The notes under the pieces were generated by a model, which saw nothing but the letters and a program-made list of their open reading frames with translations, was not told where the DNA came from and searched no databases. From Pseudorasbora parva (taxonomy: Eukaryota; Chordata; Actinopteri; Cypriniformes; Gobionidae), in the NCBI RefSeq assembly GCF_024679245.1, contig NC_090179.1, forward strand, positions 4,138,820 to 4,202,819: a DNA stretch of 64,000 bases, given 5' to 3'. A program made the position numbers and the translations under genes. Numbering within the stretch: the stretch's first letter is position 1; each line of letters opens with the position of its first letter. This document shows positions 11,605 through 22,620 of the stretch, in pieces.

Positions 11605-12297
11605 ATGTCTGAGGGGGTGGAAGACCTGAAAGAACAGCTTCAGCAGTTACAAGCCGATAATGTCAAGCTTCAACAGGAAGCAGCGACCTGGCAGAATGTG
11701 GTGGAAGGACATGGAGGGCAAATAAGTGGTCAAGATGATGGTTTGACTGGTTCTAGGTACGTCTTCCTTCCCCGTGAAAGAAAATGCCCAAGGTTTTCTG
11801 GTAGAATGGGTATAGGATGTCTTGAGGAAGAGGAATGGGTAGAGGAAGATCATAGATGCTTAAACACTAAATATATGACTCCCATTGAACAAGTCTTGTT
11901 TTTGTACGATCATTTAGAGGGTGAGGCCAAGTTGGAAATTAGGTTTCATCCAACGGTAGATAAAAATGATCCTGAACAAATTCCCCCACGGGCCAGAGCC
12001 TATTCTTGTAATGCTCATAGTGACATGGTAGATTTGAAGGTAAAGACTAGTGTTGTGGTAGTTGAGCCTAATAAAGAAATTAATGATTTGAAAGAGACAC
12101 TACATAAGCAGCAAGTACAGTTGGACACCATTTTACAGCGTTTGTCTACTACCGTCTGGCATGCACCGTCTAATGGGCCAAATCATCAATTTCATTGTTT
12201 TCGGTTTGATTCAGAAGGCCATTCTATCTGTATGCGATGTGGGCAATCAGGGCATATTGCTAGACGCCGTAATAATCGGGAGGACATACACAAGTAG
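11605..12297 (+). pseudogene. Ty3/Gypsy Gag-like ORF
   Basis: An open frame of 230 codons starts at 11605. It has an N-terminal coiled-coil-like stretch (LKEQLQQLQADNVKLQQE), then a capsid-like part (CPRFSG, EEWVEEDHRCLN, LFLYDHLEGEAKLEI) and near the end a CCHC-type knuckle CMRCGQSGHIARR in which the last Cys is replaced by Arg. The frame is shifted relative to the protease that follows. This is a Gag of the vertebrate Gypsy type. The region between capsid and knuckle looks shortened. Confidence 0.75.
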
Positions 12298-12640
12298 CTC
12301 TTTTAGCAGGAAACTCTTCGAGGCAGCATGTAAGCCATGGGGGAAATGGGTTTTCTACTGGTTTGCAGGGAAACTAACTTCATCTAGCGCTCAGAGCCAG
12401 GTTCTAGATGGTGACTATTTTGGCTCACCCTTGAAATCAACTATACCTACTCATCATTCTACATTTATTGGCCAGTGCCCAGTGATTACAATAACTATTG
12501 CAGGGGTGGATGTGCCATGTCTTGTCGATACAGGGTCAATGGTGTCAACCATCACTGAGAGTTTCTTTTTAGAATACTTTCAGGTTCAGGGTAATATCCA
12601 GTAATGTGGATGGCTGCAGTTAAAAGCGGCCAACGGATTA
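12298..12640 (+). pseudogene. Gypsy retropepsin region
   Basis: The frame covering 12300-12604 contains CPVITITIAGVDVPCLVDTGS, with the D-T-G active site of a retroviral-type aspartic protease, and then TITESFF. A stop at 12602 is followed in another frame by LQLKAANGLDIPY, the usual protease tail. It lies between Gag and reverse transcriptase as expected. Confidence 0.75.
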
Positions 12641-13548
12641 GATATCCCATATAGGGGCTATATGCCCTTTGACCTTTGTAACGCCCCAGGGACGTTTCAG
12701 AGGTTGATGGAGCGAATTTTCGAAGATCAACGGTTCCACTCCCTCCTTCTATAGTTGGATGATGTGGTTGTCTTTTCTTTATCCTTTACAAAACATCTAG
12801 AGAGGCTGGAGCTAGTTTTGCAGAGGCTACAACCGAATGAGCTGAAGCACAAACTCCGTAAGTGTCACTTTTTCTTACCAGAGGTCAGATATCTGGGACA
12901 TGTCATCTCCGTTGCAGGGGTTGCTACAGACCCTGAGAAGATTAGTGTAGTTAAAGAGTGGAAGACTTCAACAGCTACAGAATTGCAGTCTTTCTTAGGC
13001 TTTGCCTCTTACTATCAGAGGTTTGTGGAAGGATTCTCCAAGTGTGCTGCCCCTCTCCATAAGCTGGTGACAAAGTTACAGCCTTCTATAAAGATATCCA
13101 GAGTAGGACCTCATGGTTCTTTTGGAGACCATTGGGATTGGAGTTGTGATCAGGCGTTTGGTACTCTAAAGGAGAAGTTGGTATGTGGACCAGTTTTGGC
13201 GAATGCAGATTCCACTAGACTGTGTGTTCTAGAGGTGGATGCTAGTAATTTGGGTCTGGGAGCAGTCCTTTCACAAGAACAGGAAGGGGGCAGCGACGGC
13301 CAATTGCATATGCAAAATGAGGGCTTAGGCCCACAGAAAGGAATATGACTAATTATTCAGCCATGAAATTAGAACTGCTTGCACTCAAATGGTCCGTTAC
13401 AGAAAAGTTTAGAGATTACCTCCTCGGTTGTAAGTTCACAGTATTCACCGACAATAAACCCCTCTGCTACCTTCGTACAGCCAAGTTGGGAGCAGTAAAA
13501 CAACGGTGGGCAGCACAGTTGGCATTATTTGATTTTACCATCACGTAA
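12641..13548 (+). pseudogene. Gypsy reverse transcriptase and RNase H, internally deleted
   Basis: The protease tail runs straight into YMPFDLCNAPGTFQRLME, a mid-RT motif, so the N-terminal part of RT has been deleted. The catalytic box reads LDDVVVFS with a stop codon (TAG, 12752-12754) in place of the preceding Tyr. The connection follows (LGHVIS, LQSFLGFASYYQRFV). RNase H has EVDASNLGLGAVLSQ, then after a frameshift near 13330 NYSAMKLELLALKW and FTDNKPL. The ORF stops where an L2-type LINE is inserted (13549). It is non-functional. Confidence 0.85.
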
Positions 13549-13699
13549 TAATGCATTTTATTTAATAGCGCCTTTCATGACACCCAAGGTCACCTCACAA
13601 AGAAAATACAGAACACTTCACAAAATACACAACAAACACTCCGCATATACAATAAATAGTATGTAAAAAAAAAGTGCAGTCAAGACTCAGTAAAACACA

Positions 13700-14559
13700 T
13701 TATAAAAAAGCCTGTATAAAAAAATATGTTTTAAGACGCGTTTTAAAAGTCAATAAACAATCACTGTTACGAACATCAAGAGGAAGGGAGTTCCATAAGC
13801 GGGGGGCAGCATAACTAAATGATCTGGCACCCATGGTAGTTAGTCGAATCCGAGGTACCACAAAAGAAATTGAAGATGAATATCTGAGAGCATGTGATGG
13901 AGTGTAAACATGGAGAAGTTGAGTAAGGTATTGGGGTGCAAGATTATGAAGTGCCTTGTAAGCAAGTAGCAAGATCTTCAATTCAACTCGATATTTTACC
14001 GGAAGCCAGTGCAATTGCTGAAGAACTGGAGAAATGTGCTCAAAAGAAGGTGATCTAGAAATAACACGTGCTGCAGAATTTTGAATCAACTGAAGCTTAT
14101 GTAGCAATTTCAAAGGAACACCTGTGAGAAGAGCATTGCAATAGTCTATATGTGAAGTGACTAATGCATGAATAATAACTGCTGTATTATCAGTTGACAG
14201 AAAAGGATGGAGACGATAAATATTACGCAAATGGAAGTATGCAGTCCGTGTGATGATATTAATATGAGTGTCAAAGGATAGTGTGCTATCCATGATAACA
14301 CCCAAACTTTTAAGTGAGGAAGGACAGATTGAGTTATTATCAATGTACAAAGAAAAACCATTAGAATTTGATAAAACGGATCTAGTGCCAACAAGTAAAG
14401 CCTCGGTTTTGTTACTATTTAGCTTCAAAAAGTTGGCTGAAAGCCAATCTTCAATTTCAGCTAAACAGCTGTTCAACGATGGTGGTGGAAAAGAATCAGT
14501 TGGTTTGGCAGACAGGTAAAGTTGGGTGTCATCCGCATAACAATAAAAATTAATACCAT
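13700..14559 (-). pseudogene. LINE reverse transcriptase, C-terminal part
   Basis: On the minus strand this part begins with [13 protein letters not shown] (the RT catalytic Y-A-D-D box). It then shows [42 protein letters not shown] and [16 protein letters not shown], ending near 13700. These are the standard landmarks of L2/CR1/Rex1-type RT ends. The frame is open through this part. Its upstream half is separated by the LTR insertion and resumes at 16237. Confidence 0.85.
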
Positions 14560-16232
14560 TGTAGCGACTCAGGCGAATCAAACACACAATCACCAGTTAC
14601 ATTTAACAAATATGTTTTGAAAGCTCTGTGCTGAGTAACAGACCTTCCCCCAACACAACAGAGAAAGATTCTCCGTTACCCTGGAAACCATCTGATAAGA
14701 AGTTTTACGGCCCAAAAGAATTTGGCCACATGAAAAGTTCCATACACAGAGAGCTAAAGGTTGTAAAACACACGCTTTTACCTCAAATTATAGACAAACC
14801 ATCTATAAATGAACATGCACCCCAGGACATTGTATGTAAACACATAACTGTCTTGTAAAATGTTTCTTCTGTATGGTATTTTGCATCTTTTTATCTTTGT
14901 CTTAACAAATTACTAGTTCAGATAACCTCATATATGTCATGTCTCCTATCAAATTAATGCTCACGTCACGACTTACACTTCCATGTATATCACTTATTCA
15001 GAAAATGCAGTCTGTGTTTGTTGCATTAATTAGAATATGAATGGTCAGAGACCCACTGATTCAAGTTTTGAAACAAAGAGCCTTAAAATCTTCTGAGGAA
15101 CTTCCCGCCTGGAAATCCCAACAATCTCATTGGTTAAGTCTAACCCTGGAGGGCCGGACTACTCCCAGACTTTAAAAGGGGTGCTCGGATGCCCCCCTTC
15201 CTCTCTCTTACTTCGCTTCTCTTCTCTCTCTGGCGGAACCAACGCCACGGTGCCTGGCCATTGAGCCAGGCCACCAATGCAGGCCCTCCAAGCAGGCCCC
15301 AGCTCTTCCTCTCTTCCCCTCTTCCCTGGTTCTCCTCGCTTCCCTACTGAGTCATCAACTTACTAGCCCCAAGGGCATTCTTCAGGAGGAGAACACGAAG
15401 CACCGCTAGAGAAAAAGCTGCTTCCCTCCCGACCTCGGAAAGAACCACCGGACACGCAGGAACACACTCACACACGCGAGAAGCCACAACTAGAGCAAGT
15501 ATTATCTTCCAAATTCAAACTGCTGTTAAGAAGGTGTGTTATTTTCCTGTTGGGACAAGTTAACTCTGTGAAGGTTGTATTTGATGAACTGAAGGAAAGC
15601 TGCTTCTTACCCCTAATTCTTTGTCCAACACTCTCTTTGTCTCTCTCTCTCTCTTTTATCTCTCTCTAATTTCAGTCTATTCATTATTCTCTTTTATGTA
15701 TTCTTTCGTTAATATCTATATTTCTACTCTCTTGATGCATATTTAGTGTGTACTTTCTGTGTGAATCGTAGTGTTATTTTTAGTCTGTGTTTATTAAACC
15801 TCCAAAAGACATTTAATGAGTTGAGTCTGTTGTTCTCCCACATACACAAAGTCAATGAAACTTGCGATCTAACGTTACCTAACTGCTTATGCTACTAGGT
15901 TAGTAAAGTAAACTGTATGACCATTTGAAATATTGAACTTGTCCTGATCAGTAAAGTTAATGTTTCTTATGCGCTCATAAAGCAGTAATCCCTTATTGAG
16001 AATTGATTTGAAAAGTCTATAACTAATTTGCAGGACAAACTTAGTAGGATAATTTCAAGCAATTCCGTAAAGGGTTACTTGTATTTAATTAAACAATTTT
16101 CCCTATCGGAAAATTTTAATAATAATGAACGACTAGCAAATTATATTCATAAATTCATGAATATTGAATATTAAATCCCTTTTGAGTTAATTATTCCCCG
16201 AGACATTAAACTCATGAGTCATTGTCGTTACA
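14560..16232. mobile_element. Solo LTR inserted in the LINE
   Basis: The insertion starts TGTAGCGAC and ends GTCGTTACA, the TG..CA imperfect inverted termini of an LTR. It is flanked by a 4-bp duplication CCAT (14556-14559 and 16233-16236) and splits the LINE RT exactly before its Y-A-D-D box. It is 1673 bp long and lacks gag-pol. A TTTAAAAGG box near 15171 with a pyrimidine-rich stretch after it may be the promoter. The family is not determined. It is a recombined (solo) LTR of a retrotransposon or endogenous retrovirus. Confidence 0.8.
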
Positions 16233-16236
16233 CCAT

Positions 16237-16490
16237 GTTTTCTCAAAATCGAACCAAGAGGAAGCAGATAAATAATAAAAAGAAGTGGGCCCAAAACAGA
16301 ACCCTGGGGAACACCAGAAGTGACTGTAGATGCTCTTGATTTAAAACTTTTTAATTGAATATGCTGAGTGCGTCCAGATAGATATGACCCAAACCAAGAC
16401 AGTGCCGTGCCAGCAATCCCAATAGACGCTAACCTATCGAGAAGAATCTTATGTGAAACAGTATCAAAGGCTTCTGACTGATTTACAAGT
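16237..16490 (-). pseudogene. LINE reverse transcriptase, upstream part
   Basis: On the minus strand it reads SEAFDTVSHKILLDRL, then WFGSYLSGRTQ, SGVPQGSVLGPLLF and YLLPLGSI, the RT motifs that precede Y-A-D-D. It joins in frame with the part at 13700-14559 once the solo LTR is set aside. The LINE is truncated just upstream of FDTVSH. Confidence 0.85.
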
Positions 16491-17151
16491 ATTACAGTTA
16501 GAAGATCCAGTGATACAGGCTTTCCTGACCTATTGGAAACGAGGCATGATTACTACGGTTATAGAATGAGCAAAAGAATCTCCAGCAGTCATAGAGTTGG
16601 TGCGTCAATGGAGAAAGATTTTGGAAAAGCAGGGAGTCCTGTATCGTAAAAGCCATGTACCTGGGGGTAGAGAAGAAGTGTTGCAGTTGTTGTTACCACA
16701 GAGACTGAAAACTGAAGTTTTTACTAATCTTCATGACCAACATGGTCATCAAGGGGTGGAAAAAACTACCACCCTTGTAAGCCAGTGCTGCTATTGGCCT
16801 TTTATGCGACGAGACATTGAACGCTGGTGCCAAGAATGTCATCGGTGCCTTGCAGGCAAGGCGATGCAGCCAAAAGTAAGGACTTTCATGGGAAGCCTGC
16901 TTGCATCTAGACCACTAGAAATTGTGGCTGTTGACTTCACCATTCTTGAACGAGCTAGTGACGGTAGAGAGAACCTCTTGGTGATAACTGATGTGTTCTC
17001 TAAATTTGCACTAGCATATTCCACACCTGATCAGAAAGCAAGTACTGTTGTCCGCATCCTCACTGAACGCTGGTTCTATTCATACAGTGTCCCAAAGCGG
17101 ATCCATTCGGACCAAGAAAAACATCTCATACTGAACCAAACCTTTAAATAA
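16491..17151 (+). pseudogene. Ty3/Gypsy integrase (N-terminal zinc domain and core), truncated
   Basis: The region resumes the Gypsy after the LINE. It has an H-H-C-C zinc-binding segment (NLHDQHGHQGVEKTTT ... WCQECHRC) and then an integrase core with VAVDFTILERA (first Asp), LVITDVFSKFALA and IHSDQEKH (second Asp). The element breaks off soon after, at 17151, before the catalytic Glu, chromodomain and 3' LTR. One stop lies near 16567. The frame from 16597 to 17151 is otherwise open. Confidence 0.85.
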
Positions 17152-17305
17152 GAGAAAACTGTGAAGTTATACACAAAAAATATTACATTTGAATATACAA
17201 AAAACACATATACATTTGAAATAGCTGTTAAAAATGAACTTTTTGTTCTATTTATTGCTAATAATAATTACAATACGGATTATATTACTAATGATGATTG
17301 CAATT

Positions 17306-18308
17306 CAGTGTTTCCCACAGACCTGCACTCTATTTGTTGCGGCATATATTAGCAAATTCATTCTCTACCAGTGGGATGCGCTGTTGGGGTGGTAGAGATC
17401 GAGTTTCCCTGGTAACGCTGTACACAAAGGAAAAGCTCTCAAACGCTGACATTCCAAATTTTCTGAATGCAGTCGGTTTCCTTCAGAAATAGTGATATAA
17501 ATACACTCGCAACAGGTTTCGATTGTGAAACGTGTAGTGCTCATGTTTATTCAATGAAGTCAAAGCCTCTAGCAAAATCTATTGGTAGAGCACACGGTAG
17601 AGCAGGCCCGTCGCAAGGGGGACGCGAGGCCCTGTGCGAATTTGATGTGCGAGGCCCATTAAAGGAGGTCTATATAGACAAATAATTTGTTGTTTGTGGA
17701 TATTAAAAATAAAATTTAAAAACATGTATATTCAGTAGCAGCATTGGGTTCAGGAAGTCAAAAAAGAACTAAATGTTTGATTTTGCATGGTGGTAACGTT
17801 AAGTTTTTCTTTTTTTCTTTGGTTATTTTGGCTTTGAATTTCGTTTCTTAGGAATATGAACTGAATTTAAAAATGCTTTGAAAATTAAGACCTTTTCATT
17901 TAATACACAAAATATTTTTTTGAAAAGAAGACAGCATTTGGAATGAGTGCATGCAAAATAATCTGTTCTCTGAATTAATGGCCTTTGTGAATGTACACAA
18001 ATAAAAATGGACAGTTTATAGTTTATAATTATTGCTTGCACATATCTGTATGGCTAAAAATGTCTATTGTAATGTGAGTTATATTAGCTGCCATAAAGGA
18101 TGTTCATCAGAATGCGCCGGGGACTATTATAGTAGCCTATATTAAAGGACAAAAACAAACTTTACCTATATTGGCTTTTTACATCAAGTCAGCTGTCACT
18201 TTGCACGAGGCCCTGTGCAGTCGCACACTTGGCACAGCCCTTGCGACTGGTGGTGTCAGTTTTAATATTGTGGCAGGCGCCACAAATAAACCAATATGGG
18301 AAACACTG
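17306..18308. mobile_element. hAT-like MITE (CAGTGTTTCCCA ends)
   Basis: CAGTGTTTCCCA at 17306 is mirrored by TGGGAAACACTG ending at 18308. The next bases also correspond (TATTTGTTGCGGC against GCGCCACAAATA). CAATT is present at both flanks, but a full 8-bp duplication is not exact. No coding region is seen. A second pair of hAT-like ends (CAGGCCCGTCGCAAGGG at 17603 and a near-complement ending about 18250) lies inside and suggests a nested MITE. Confidence 0.65.
17603..18250. mobile_element. Nested MITE with GTCGCAAGGG ends
   Basis: GTCGCAAGGG on the left (about 17610) and CCCTTGCGAC on the right (about 18238-18247) are exact complements, and GAGGCCCTGTGC occurs next to both. The element is non-coding. 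No clean target duplication is seen. Confidence 0.5.
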
Positions 18309-18589
18309 CAATTATTTAGGTCTGTGTAGAATACAATAACACCACATAGGCTACTGTAGTAGTCTGAACATGGATCCTATTTCAATAACTGAATTACAAT
18401 TTTACAAGCTATTACACTGACTAAAGTTTCTAAAAATATATAGGCCTATATATAGGTATACATTTTATGTGAATTACATTTTTCACAAACGAAAACAAGC
18501 AGTACTATAAATTACCAGAAGACTACTGATTTTACATTAATACACAACATTTTCATATTTTAAAGGAACCCGTATTTGTAATAAAACTT

Positions 18590-18780
18590 ACCGATTGCTA
18601 GATGCAGTCTATGGCCAAAGCACTGTTATCTTGTCCATTTGTTTAGAGCGACAGCCTTCACAAAGTTCGACCCATTGTCAGTGGTTATTGACACTTGCTG
18701 CTCCTCACAAAGTCCCCAGGAAGCAAGAGAATCTCTCAAACCCTGAGACAGATTCTCTCCAGCGTGGTCATCAGGAAAAT
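18590..18780 (-). pseudogene. ZBED-type hAT transposase, middle segment
   Basis: On the minus strand it reads FPDDHAGENLSQGLRDSLAS, then VSITTDNGSNFVKAVALNKW and, after a stop, CFGHRLHLAIG followed by GGTAAG, a likely splice donor. T-T-D-N-x-x-N and C-F-x-H-x-L-x-L-A are hallmarks of ZBED/hAT transposases. It continues the transposase at 22621-23340, from which it was separated by the LINE at 18781-22620. Confidence 0.8.
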
Positions 18781-18951
18781 ATAATAATAATAATAATAAT
18801 AATACATTTTATTTATAATGCACTTTATATTAAACAAAATCTCAAAGTGCTACAGAATTTAAAAACAAAAACAAAACAATCAACAACAATAAATAAATAA
18901 AACCGAAAAATAAAATAAAATAAATTAAACAAGTAGCAAGTCAATTAAAAG

Positions 18952-20478
18952 TCAATTAAAAGCTCTGCTAAAAAGGTGGATTTTAAGACCACGCTTAAAA
19001 GCATCTATAGTCTGTGGAGTCCGCAGGTGGTCAGGGAGAGCGTTCCACAGACTGGGGGCTGCAGAGCAGAATGCCCGATCCCCCATAGTACGGAGATTGG
19101 CTGTGGGAGTTTTGAGGCGATACAGCGAAACAGAGCGGAGGTTACAAATGGCTGTTTGTGTGGTGAGGAGTTCCTTGAGATAGGAGGGAGCATCACCATG
19201 GATGCACTGGTGGGTAAGGAGAGAGATCTTGTACTCGATCCTGAACGACACAGGAAGCCAGTGGAGTGATTTTAGAATGGGGGTGATATGGTCGTATTTG
19301 CACACCCTCATGAGGATCCTAGCAGCGCTGTTCTGAATACACTGCAGCCTCTGGAGATTTTTGCTAGGGATGCCAATAAGGAGCGCATTGCAGTAGTCCA
19401 GCCTGGAGGAGATAAAGGCATGGACAAGCTTCTCCGCATCAGCCAGTGATAGAATGGGACGAAGTTTGGCAATGTTTCTGAGGTGGAAGAAGGAGGTCTT
19501 ACACAGGTGTTTGATGTGCGCTTCAAAAGTAAGCTGTGATTCCATTCTGACCCCCAGATTCGTGACTGAAGTGGAAAGAGGAATGACCTGATCAGAGAAA
19601 GCAATGCTGGTGATAACGGACTTCTGGACCTGAAGTGGAGTGCCGACTAGGATAGCTTCAGTTTTGGAGCTGTTTAGCTGCAGAAAGTTTTGCTTCATCC
19701 ACGCCTTTATCTCATCCAGGCAAGTGATCAAAGTGGAAGGTGTGAGGTCAGCAGAGGGAGATGAACTTGTCCTAAAGTAAAGTTGAGTGTCATCAGCATA
19801 GCAGTGAAAAGAAATCCCATGCCGGTTGATGAGACGGCCAAGGGGGAGCATGTAGAGTATGAACAGGGTGGGTCCGAGCACAGAGCCTTGAGGTACACCG
19901 CAGGTGACATTGTGTGACAGGGATGTAGCTTCTCCTAACGCAACATATTCAGTTCTCCCAGTGAGATAAGAAGAAAACCAGTTGTGGACCGAGTCAGAGA
20001 GACCAATGGTGGAATGTAAACGGTGAAGGAGGATGTTATGGTCAACTGTATCGAAAGCTGCAGTTAAGTCCAGGAGGATGAGATGGGATGGGGAACCAGC
20101 ATCTGCCGCCATCAAAAGATCGTTTGTGACCCTGACCAAAGCTGTTTCTGTACTGTGTCCTGAGCGGAAACCAGACTGAAATTTCTCATAAAGATGGTTA
20201 TGCTCCAAATGGACCTGAAGCTGTGCAGCAACAACTTTTTCCAGCACCTTAGAGAGGTATGGGAGGTTGGAGATGGGCCTGTAGTTGTCATTAACATCTG
20301 GGTCTAAAGTAGGTTTTTTCAGAAGTGGTCTGATGATAGCAGTTTTAAGAGATGAAGGAACATGGCCAGCCTGGAGGGAATTATTAATAATCTTGGTAAT
20401 GAATGGACTTAAGACACTGAGGTTAGATTTTACCAAGGCTATAGGAAAAGGATCCAGTGCACAGGTGGATGGTTTCAT
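18952..20478 (-). pseudogene. LINE ORF, reverse transcriptase part
   Basis: A 508-codon open frame. It carries [78 protein letters not shown] (catalytic), NSSKTEAILVG, LDYCNALLIG, IQNSAARIL, LHWLPVSFRI and APSLWNALPDHLR, ending at SRAFN. All RT catalytic boxes look intact. Its first ATG overlaps the end of the endonuclease frame by 4 bases, but the true protein would be a single fusion interrupted here by one frameshift. Confidence 0.88.
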
Positions 20479-22223
20479 TTTTCTGATGATGTCCTCAACC
20501 TCGAGCTGTGTGATGATGGAGAAGCAGCAGAGATGTTGGAAGGTCCCTGGCTGTGGATCAACAGACGGGCAGGCAGAGCGGAGGTGCTAGATAGGAGCAA
20601 GTGGATGTTGTCTACTTTGTTCCTAAAAAAGGTCATGAACTTATTGCACCTCTCTTCTGTGGCTTCTGAAAAAGAGTGAGTTTGCGGTTTGAGGATGTGA
20701 TTAATAGTGGAGAAAAGCTTCTTGGAGTTTCCAGGGTTATTGTTGATGATGCTACAGTAGAACTGTGACTGAGCATCTCTTAAACACCTTGCGTAGGCCT
20801 TCTGATGATCTCTATAGGCTTGCCTATGAACAGTGAGTCCTGAGAGCTTGAGACGCCTCTCAAGTACGCGCCCAACCGTCTTCATCTTCCGCAGTTCGCT
20901 GGTGTACCAGGGTGCTGAGCGCGAGAAGGTGACCATTCTAGTTATGACAGGTGCGTGAAGATCTAGAAGGCTGCTCAGAGACTTGTTGTAGAAGTCAACC
21001 GACTCAGAGACTGAGGAGAGATCAACAGAGGGGAATTGCTGAAGGTCTGTAGTTAAAGAGTCTTGGTTAATCTTTTTCAGGTTCCTGAAGCAAATTTGAC
21101 GGGAATCTTTGGTAAGGGAAGAGGGGCGTGGCAGCTCCAATGAGATGGCCTGGTGGTCAGACACACCCAGATCATACACCAAGAGGTTTCTAATATGAGG
21201 AGAGTTGGAAATGACCAAGTCCAGAGTGTGCCCCCTAGAATGAGTGGGTCCATCCACATGCTGTTGGAGATTGAGGCAGTCCAATAATTGCAGAAACTCA
21301 GCTGCCAGGTGGCAGGAGGGGGTATCTACATGAATATTAAAATCTCCTAATATTAAAATGTTGGCAGAAGTAGAGCAGAGTGTTGTGAGAAAGTCATGCA
21401 TCTCAGAGATAAAAACTGAATTTGTTTTTGGGGGCCGATAAATGAGCAGTATTGTCAACGAAAAAGGGGGTTTACATTTAAAAGCAAGGTATTCAAATGA
21501 TGACACTGTGGGCAGAGGGAGAAAAGACAGCTCCAATGATTGTCTATGAATTACAGCTAAGCCACCACCACGACCAGTGTAGCGGGCTTTCTCCAGATAG
21601 CTGTAACCAGGAGGACAGGCATCATTAAGTGCTGCGTAAACTGCAGGCTGATGCCATGTTTCCATTAAGCACATAAGGTCTAATCTCTTATCAATGATGT
21701 GGTCTTGGATGAAAGATGACTTATTTGTGAGGGATTGTGCATTAAAAAGTTCTATTTTGAGCGTTGAGCGTAAAACACTAAAATCCACTCCACGTTTTCT
21801 GTCATGCGCTGTGCTAAAAGATCTCGCGGTGTTTCCCGTGCAATCCAGTTTAGATTGGTGAGATCTCGCGGTGATTCCCGTGTTTCCCGTGTTGCCAAAA
21901 CGGAGAGCAAAACTGTTGTGATGACGCGGCAGATGTGCGACGGAGGTCCAGATGGATGGTATGGCTGATGCAGAGTTTTCAGGCTGATGATAAACTAGCC
22001 CGCGACGAGAGCCTCTATGGATGTAACGCCGTCTGCGCAGAAGTCCAAGTTCCTTAATGACCGCGATGCACGCCGGAAATGTGCGGTCGTTGAAATTTAG
22101 CAGCTGTGGGATGGAATATTTAAGCTTCATGACGGCCGCTGGAAGGTTTTGACTAGCGCTATGCATTATAGAAACACAGAGCTGGAACACTGTCAGGCAC
22201 AGCGAGATGATGGTCCATACCAT
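20475..22223 (-). pseudogene. LINE ORF, N-terminal and endonuclease part
   Basis: This is a 582-codon frame from ATG 22223. After an Arg-rich N-terminal region it has an apurinic-type endonuclease: LFNAQSL, LMETW, GRGGGLAVIHR, LIYRPPK, ILGDFNIHVD and VSDHQAI. A linker follows (APWYTSELRKMK, NKFMTFFRNKVD). It ends early at 20475 because of a frameshift near 20520; the RT frame is open just upstream of that point. The order endonuclease then RT, with no separate zinc-knuckle ORF seen, fits L2/CR1-clade LINEs. Confidence 0.85.
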
Positions 22224-22620
22224 AGCAGAGTGTATGCGGCAACTCCCAGCAATTTCAGCAAACAGCCGATGTTAGAAGAGATAGCAGGGGTGAGTAAAAG
22301 TCTTTGAAATTAGGAGAAAAACCGTAAAAATCCGTACAAAAAAGGTTTCAGATGTATAAAAGTCCTCTCCTGTCATGAGGGAGTCCATTCAAACTGCCAA
22401 CTGTCAACAGCCAACTGTCAACAGCCGAGAAAAGTTATCCGAGACGATAAGAGCCAAGCAATATGTCCCAAAATTAGCACTGACTGAATGTACTAGTTAC
22501 TGACAAAAAATAAAATTAAAATAAAGTTTATAATTAACGTATATAAACTAAAATCGGGTGGAAAAGCGGCGAACAGACAACGCCAGCGTCCTCTCCCCCT
22601 CGTTGCTAGGCAACAAATAT

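Larger units (their letters stand above)
13549..16490 (-). mobile_element. L2-type LINE (5'-truncated) inserted in the Gypsy, split by a solo LTR
   Basis: This is a minus-strand LINE. Its 3' tail lies at 13549 (on the minus strand it ends ATAAAATGCATTATTA) and its truncated 5' end at about 16490. The second LINE (18781-22620) has a similar tail, which places both in one clade. The LINE interrupts the Gypsy between RNase H and integrase. A 1.67-kb solo LTR sits inside it at 14560-16232. No clear target duplication is seen, and some Gypsy sequence was lost at the insertion. Confidence 0.85.
18781..22620 (-). mobile_element. Nearly full-length L2-type LINE
   Basis: About 3.84 kb on the minus strand: a 5' UTR of about 400 bp (22224-22620), an endonuclease-RT ORF broken by one frameshift, a short 3' UTR and an (ATT)n-type tail at 18781-18802. 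The hAT coding sequence on either side rejoins without evident gain or loss, so little or no target duplication was made. CCAACTGTCAACAG occurs twice in tandem in the 5' UTR near 22397. With one frameshift and long open frames it is the youngest-looking LINE in the window. Confidence 0.9.

Noticed and set aside
13345..13548. A separate small gene starting MTNYSAMKLEL
   Set aside because: It is the Gypsy RNase H continuing after a frameshift, not an independent gene.
14628..14858. A 76-codon frame within the solo LTR
   Set aside because: No recognisable motif, and it lies in a non-coding LTR.
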